Source: Candidatus Sumerlaeota bacterium (GTDB taxonomy: Bacteria; Sumerlaeota; T1SED10-198M). Taken from it: DNA of 5,083 bases. Within the stretch, counting starts at the first letter, position 1; each line of letters opens with the position of its first letter. The notes beneath the pieces were generated by a model. That model searched no databases, was not told the origin of the DNA, and saw only the letters and a list, made by a program, of their open reading frames with translations. A program made the position numbers and the translations under genes. Location: assembly GCA_003554345.1 (NCBI GenBank), contig PWGE01000444.1:1-5083 (forward strand). The letters are read 5' to 3'. Positions 4,101-5,083 of the stretch are shown here, piece after piece.

Positions 4101-5083
4101 TGAAGACAATAAAGAAGTTCACAAAAAAATAAAGAAAGATTTATCAAATCATAATATTAAAAATTATGGTAAATTAACGATAATATTCCCACAATGTTCA
4201 ACATATGAACATAATATTAACAGCAACCGATCTGATAATAACAAAGAAGAACTTGTTAAAGTACAAGAAAGATTAAAAAATATTTATCAGGAAACAGAAC
4301 GTGCTGCGAAATTGCTTGGGTATGTACCAGATATATTGTCACCATGTTCATTTAACGAAAAGTTGTTGTGGAAGAAATTTTTTGACAGAAATCCACTCTT
4401 ACCCAAAACTGCTGATAAAGTGCTGGTGAAAGATTTTGTCAACGAAGTTTTAGGTAAGAACAAAGCTCAAGAGATATTAGTTCCTACATTATATGCTACC
4501 AAGGACCCATCTACTATTCCATTTGAAAGATTAAAACTACCATATATAATAAAGACAAATCACTCTTCAGGTTTAAACATAATAATTGATAAAGAAAGGA
4601 AGGTCGAGCCAGCCAAGATAGTAGAAAAATTAAAAAACTGGCTTAGTATTCAATATGGTCAAGTAAAATTTGAATGGTTATATAAGCATATCACACCTCA
4701 GGTAATCATTGAACCTCTTTTATTAGACAAAGATGGACAAGTACCTTTTGATTATAAGTTTTTCATTTTTCATGGAAAATGTAAGCTTATACAGGTTGAT
4801 TTTGATAGGTTTACAAACCATTCGAGGTCGTTATTTGATGAGTACTGGAATTGGCTAGATGTAAGCCTAAAGTTTAAAAAAGGACGATGGATAAAAAGAC
4901 CGGATTATTTGAATGACATGGTCAGCATAGCAGAATCACTAGGTAAACATTTTGATTTTGCCAGAGTAGATCTATACATCCTGGAAAACAAAATATATTT
5001 TGGAGAAATTACACACTATCCAGCCTCAGGCGCTGGGCAATTTACGCCTAAATCTTTTGACTTTGAATTGGGTAAGAAATGGA
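1132..5083 (+). CDS. Giant glycan-modifying fusion: pseudo-FkbM / GT4 / sugar O-methyltransferase / TupA ATP-grasp (3' end outside window)
   Basis: ATG 1132 opens a frame with no stop up to the last base, giving 1317 full codons. Four modules follow one another. Residues 27-403 are an FkbM-derived domain with a helical extension. Residues 429-795 are a GT4 glycosyltransferase. Residues 846-1023 are a second SAM methyltransferase with a DDGCH...IED metal site. From 1064 on there is a TupA-like ATP-grasp ligase that reaches its final motifs at the window edge, so the stop may lie close by, unless further domains follow. There is no signal peptide or membrane segment, so the protein should be cytoplasmic or peripheral. 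It probably builds and decorates a surface glycan: sugar transfer, O-methylation and amide ligation (inference from domain types). GC content falls from about half in the first two modules to 20-35% in the last two, suggesting domains of different origin. The start is fixed by an upstream in-frame stop and a GGAAG site. A sequencing frameshift fusing two genes is unlikely, because each linker is open and plausible as protein. Confidence 0.9.
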   Translation, partial: MADTWKVKIKDNLQIVVPADISNQTTYVLLEQEDWYEPEIEFIRILSEPDFTALDMNTGCGIYALTLANEMDGRGKVVALNPDEHFQQSVEANKLQGLISTEQGEGGFDFIRLGDTEPDRDLLSQGDPLIMFPATENNIRFFQDQGLKLYKHIPALNILAPYTEDYTPSILFACSQERAARLEQDELLVFQPEQEVPAHLKWQDVMHAWPFARGQMQRWQGEAVDTEYQTALNTFLSSMDKDHDLSARYSLLKQSLNLFNALQDEHIANTLALIRINSDLGYREQAATLANQFLQGIGKTLTLKMDRPFVSPSSAFDLRPVKEDLGKWLSAAIMYALETQRAYTSYHNPQEHIPVLSQANKLPDTPLEIQRRLALCAMRIGKNVNIQPSSRLLTDEHMNPGVWRELGGVAPTDNNIQEHKPQTPSSDCLNIAMITPFFWPAQAGMEMFFHNLATEFTKKGHNISLFAPEYKSNYKEIDADYQLIRFEKVDDLARNFSKIHQQSRFDVILVQSAWQAASIALKLKEKFGVPVILRTHGLDIQKDAEVGYGWRLDPEKDKVICDNLRRVDACIAISSHVKKEIQEIDSSIPVEVINNGVDTEYFNPEKNNWVSNKFNIPRKHFKILMVGRNNKKKSFHLGLEAFALALKQNPDMTLIHAGQQENGVDLKKHARQLGISDNFVQTGKVDYYQINKLYQSCDIFLFPSKAETFGSVTIEAMACGLPCIEFDYGANWDKIEHGVNGFIIPYGDTNSMSERILELVSDKDKYREFSEKAREYVVENFSWDAISEKYFRALKTFAKKQDFEIKDTLNLKQWLIDTEIKYSGYINKLKRRKVSSSDPRTPEQLKIGGMVGGDRMSDYHHGYGKYYAKYLYPLLNKENLTIVECGVLKGTGLAIWSDLFPKARIIGLDIDLSHIKENIDFLEKQGAFQNNNIELHEFDQFLDNKNFFSKLLANDKIDIFIDDGCHFDEAILKTLKSASPFLNTNFVYFIEDNKEVHKKIKKDLSNHNIKNYGKLTIIFPQCSTYEHNINSNRSDNNKEELVKVQERLKNIYQETERAAKLLGYVPDILSPCSFNEKLLWKKFFDRNPLLPKTADKVLVKDFVNEVLGKNKAQEILVPTLYATKDPSTIPFERLKLPYIIKTNHSSGLNIIIDKERKVEPAKIVEKLKNWLSIQYGQVKFEWLYKHITPQVIIEPLLLDKDGQVPFDYKFFIFHGKCKLIQVDFDRFTNHSRSLFDEYWNWLDVSLKFKKGRWIKRPDYLNDMVSIAESLGKHFDFARVDLYILENKIYFGEITHYPASGAGQFTPKSFDFELGKKW
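1210..1698 (+). other. Module 1a: FkbM-type methyltransferase domain with decayed motifs
   Basis: Residues 27-189. The framing segments of a known FkbM subfamily are well kept: YVLLEQEDWYEPEIEFIR (27-44) before the Rossmann fold, then LKLYKHIPALNILAPY and the LFACSQERAARLEQDELLV stretch (about 147-189). The parts that should bind SAM are altered. DxGANxG is D55-M-N-T-G-C-G61, the (A)FEP acid is asparagine (ALNP, N81), the KIDxEGxE strand reads RLGDTEPD (112-119), and MFE reads MFP. Only 54 residues separate D55 from the FDFIR strand at 108, roughly half of what I recall for intact members, so part of the fold is probably missing. The domain is likely catalytically dead. Confidence 0.65.
1729..2340 (+). 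other. Module 1b: helical extension following the FkbM-like domain
   Basis: Residues 200-403 are mostly amphipathic helices, including the stretches EYQTALNTFLSSMDKDHDLS, ARYSLLKQSLNLFNAL, IANTLALIRINSDLGYREQA and LSAAIMYALETQRAYTSYHN. A similar helical region follows the FkbM domain in the multi-domain proteins I recall, so it probably travels with it. It resembles helix-turn-helix repeats of the TPR kind, but I see no clean TPR consensus. It may serve for protein contacts. A polar linker (about 404-428) leads to the glycosyltransferase. Confidence 0.5.
2416..3516 (+). other. Module 2: GT4-family retaining glycosyltransferase (GT-B fold)
   Basis: Residues 429-795. The N-terminal half starts LNIAMITPFFWPAQAGMEMF, the GT4 opening with the glycine-rich acceptor loop (GMEMF in place of the common GGxE). 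It continues with LATEFTKKGHNI, RTHGLDI (534-540), AISSHVKKEI (572-581) and VINNGVDTEYFNP (592-604), a hinge motif. The C-terminal half starts ILMVGRNNKKKS (623-634), with the basic residues that bind donor phosphates. It includes the EX7E motif E707-TFGSVTI-E715, followed by AMACGLP. It ends with the typical ENFSWDAISEKY helix (779-789). All key motifs are present, so the domain should be active. Donor and acceptor cannot be read from the sequence; cytosolic nucleotide-sugar use is expected of the family. Confidence 0.9.
3667..4200 (+). other. Module 3: metal-dependent sugar O-methyltransferase-like domain
   Basis: Residues 846-1023. The domain begins GGDRMSDYHHGYGKYYAKYL (852-871), then IVECGVLKGTGLAIWSDLFP (882-901) as SAM motif I, RIIGLDID (904-911) with the ribose-binding acid, IDIFIDDGCH (957-966), and FVYFIEDN (986-993). 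This order fits the class I methyltransferases that act on sugars of macrolides and tetracenomycins (MycE and ElmMI type). There an Asp and a Glu-Asp pair hold Mg2+; the spacing from D963 to E991-D992 is 28-29, as I recall for MycE. H966 would be the catalytic base candidate. It is short of the extra N-terminal domain of MycE. The DNA here is the most AT-rich of the window. Methylation of a sugar hydroxyl is the likely role (inference). Confidence 0.75.
4321..5083 (+). other. Module 4: TupA-like ATP-grasp ligase domain (truncated by window end)
   Basis: Residues 1064-1317. Family motifs appear in the expected order: SFNEKLLWKKFFDRNPLLPK (1073-1092), ADKVLVKDFV (1094-1103), LPYIIKTNHSSG (1136-1147) with lysine 1141 as nucleotide-binding candidate, VIIEPLL (1191-1197), DYKFF (1207-1211), DFDR (1223-1226), FARVDLYI (1276-1283), IYFGEITHYPASG (1288-1300) with E1292 as the metal-binding candidate, and FDFELGKKW at the end. 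It is the intact counterpart of the domain at 1-144. TupA itself is tied to teichuronopeptide synthesis; the reaction here is probably ATP-dependent amide formation on a sugar acid, but substrates are unknown. Confidence 0.85.

Overview
The window looks like part of a bacterial surface-glycan (polysaccharide or O-antigen) biosynthesis region, probably from an environmental Gram-negative. The N-terminal methyltransferase-plus-helical scaffold suggests a proteobacterial or desulfobacterial host, but that is a weak inference. All genes I can support are on the + strand.

Layout: (1) 1-285 is the 3' end of a gene whose product ends in an ATP-grasp domain of the TupA type. (2) 157-1112 is an array of three related palindromic repeat modules with long imperfect inverted arms, a conserved GNA-triloop hairpin and an unrelated inner hairpin in each copy. 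A small GxxExxY (PD-(D/E)XK-like) gene at 358-744 lies directly after module 1, and modules 2 and 3 fill the 387-base gap at 745-1131. (3) 1132-5083 is one uninterrupted reading frame that runs off the window end, encoding at least 1317 residues.

The large protein is a four-module fusion. In order it has an FkbM-type methyltransferase domain with decayed motifs and a helical extension (about residues 27-403), a GT4-type glycosyltransferase (429-795), a second SAM methyltransferase of the metal-dependent sugar O-methyltransferase kind (846-1023), and a TupA-like ATP-grasp ligase (1064 to beyond 1317). I read every codon from 1132 to 5082 and found no stop. Base composition drops sharply inside the frame near 3480-3540, just after the glycosyltransferase, so the C-terminal half may have been joined later.

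As a working model (inference), the fusion adds a sugar, O-methylates it, and ligates an amino compound to a sugar carboxylate. The gene upstream also ends in an ATP-grasp module, so the locus may hold tandem multi-domain enzymes of this design, with the repeat array and its GxxExxY gene lodged between them.
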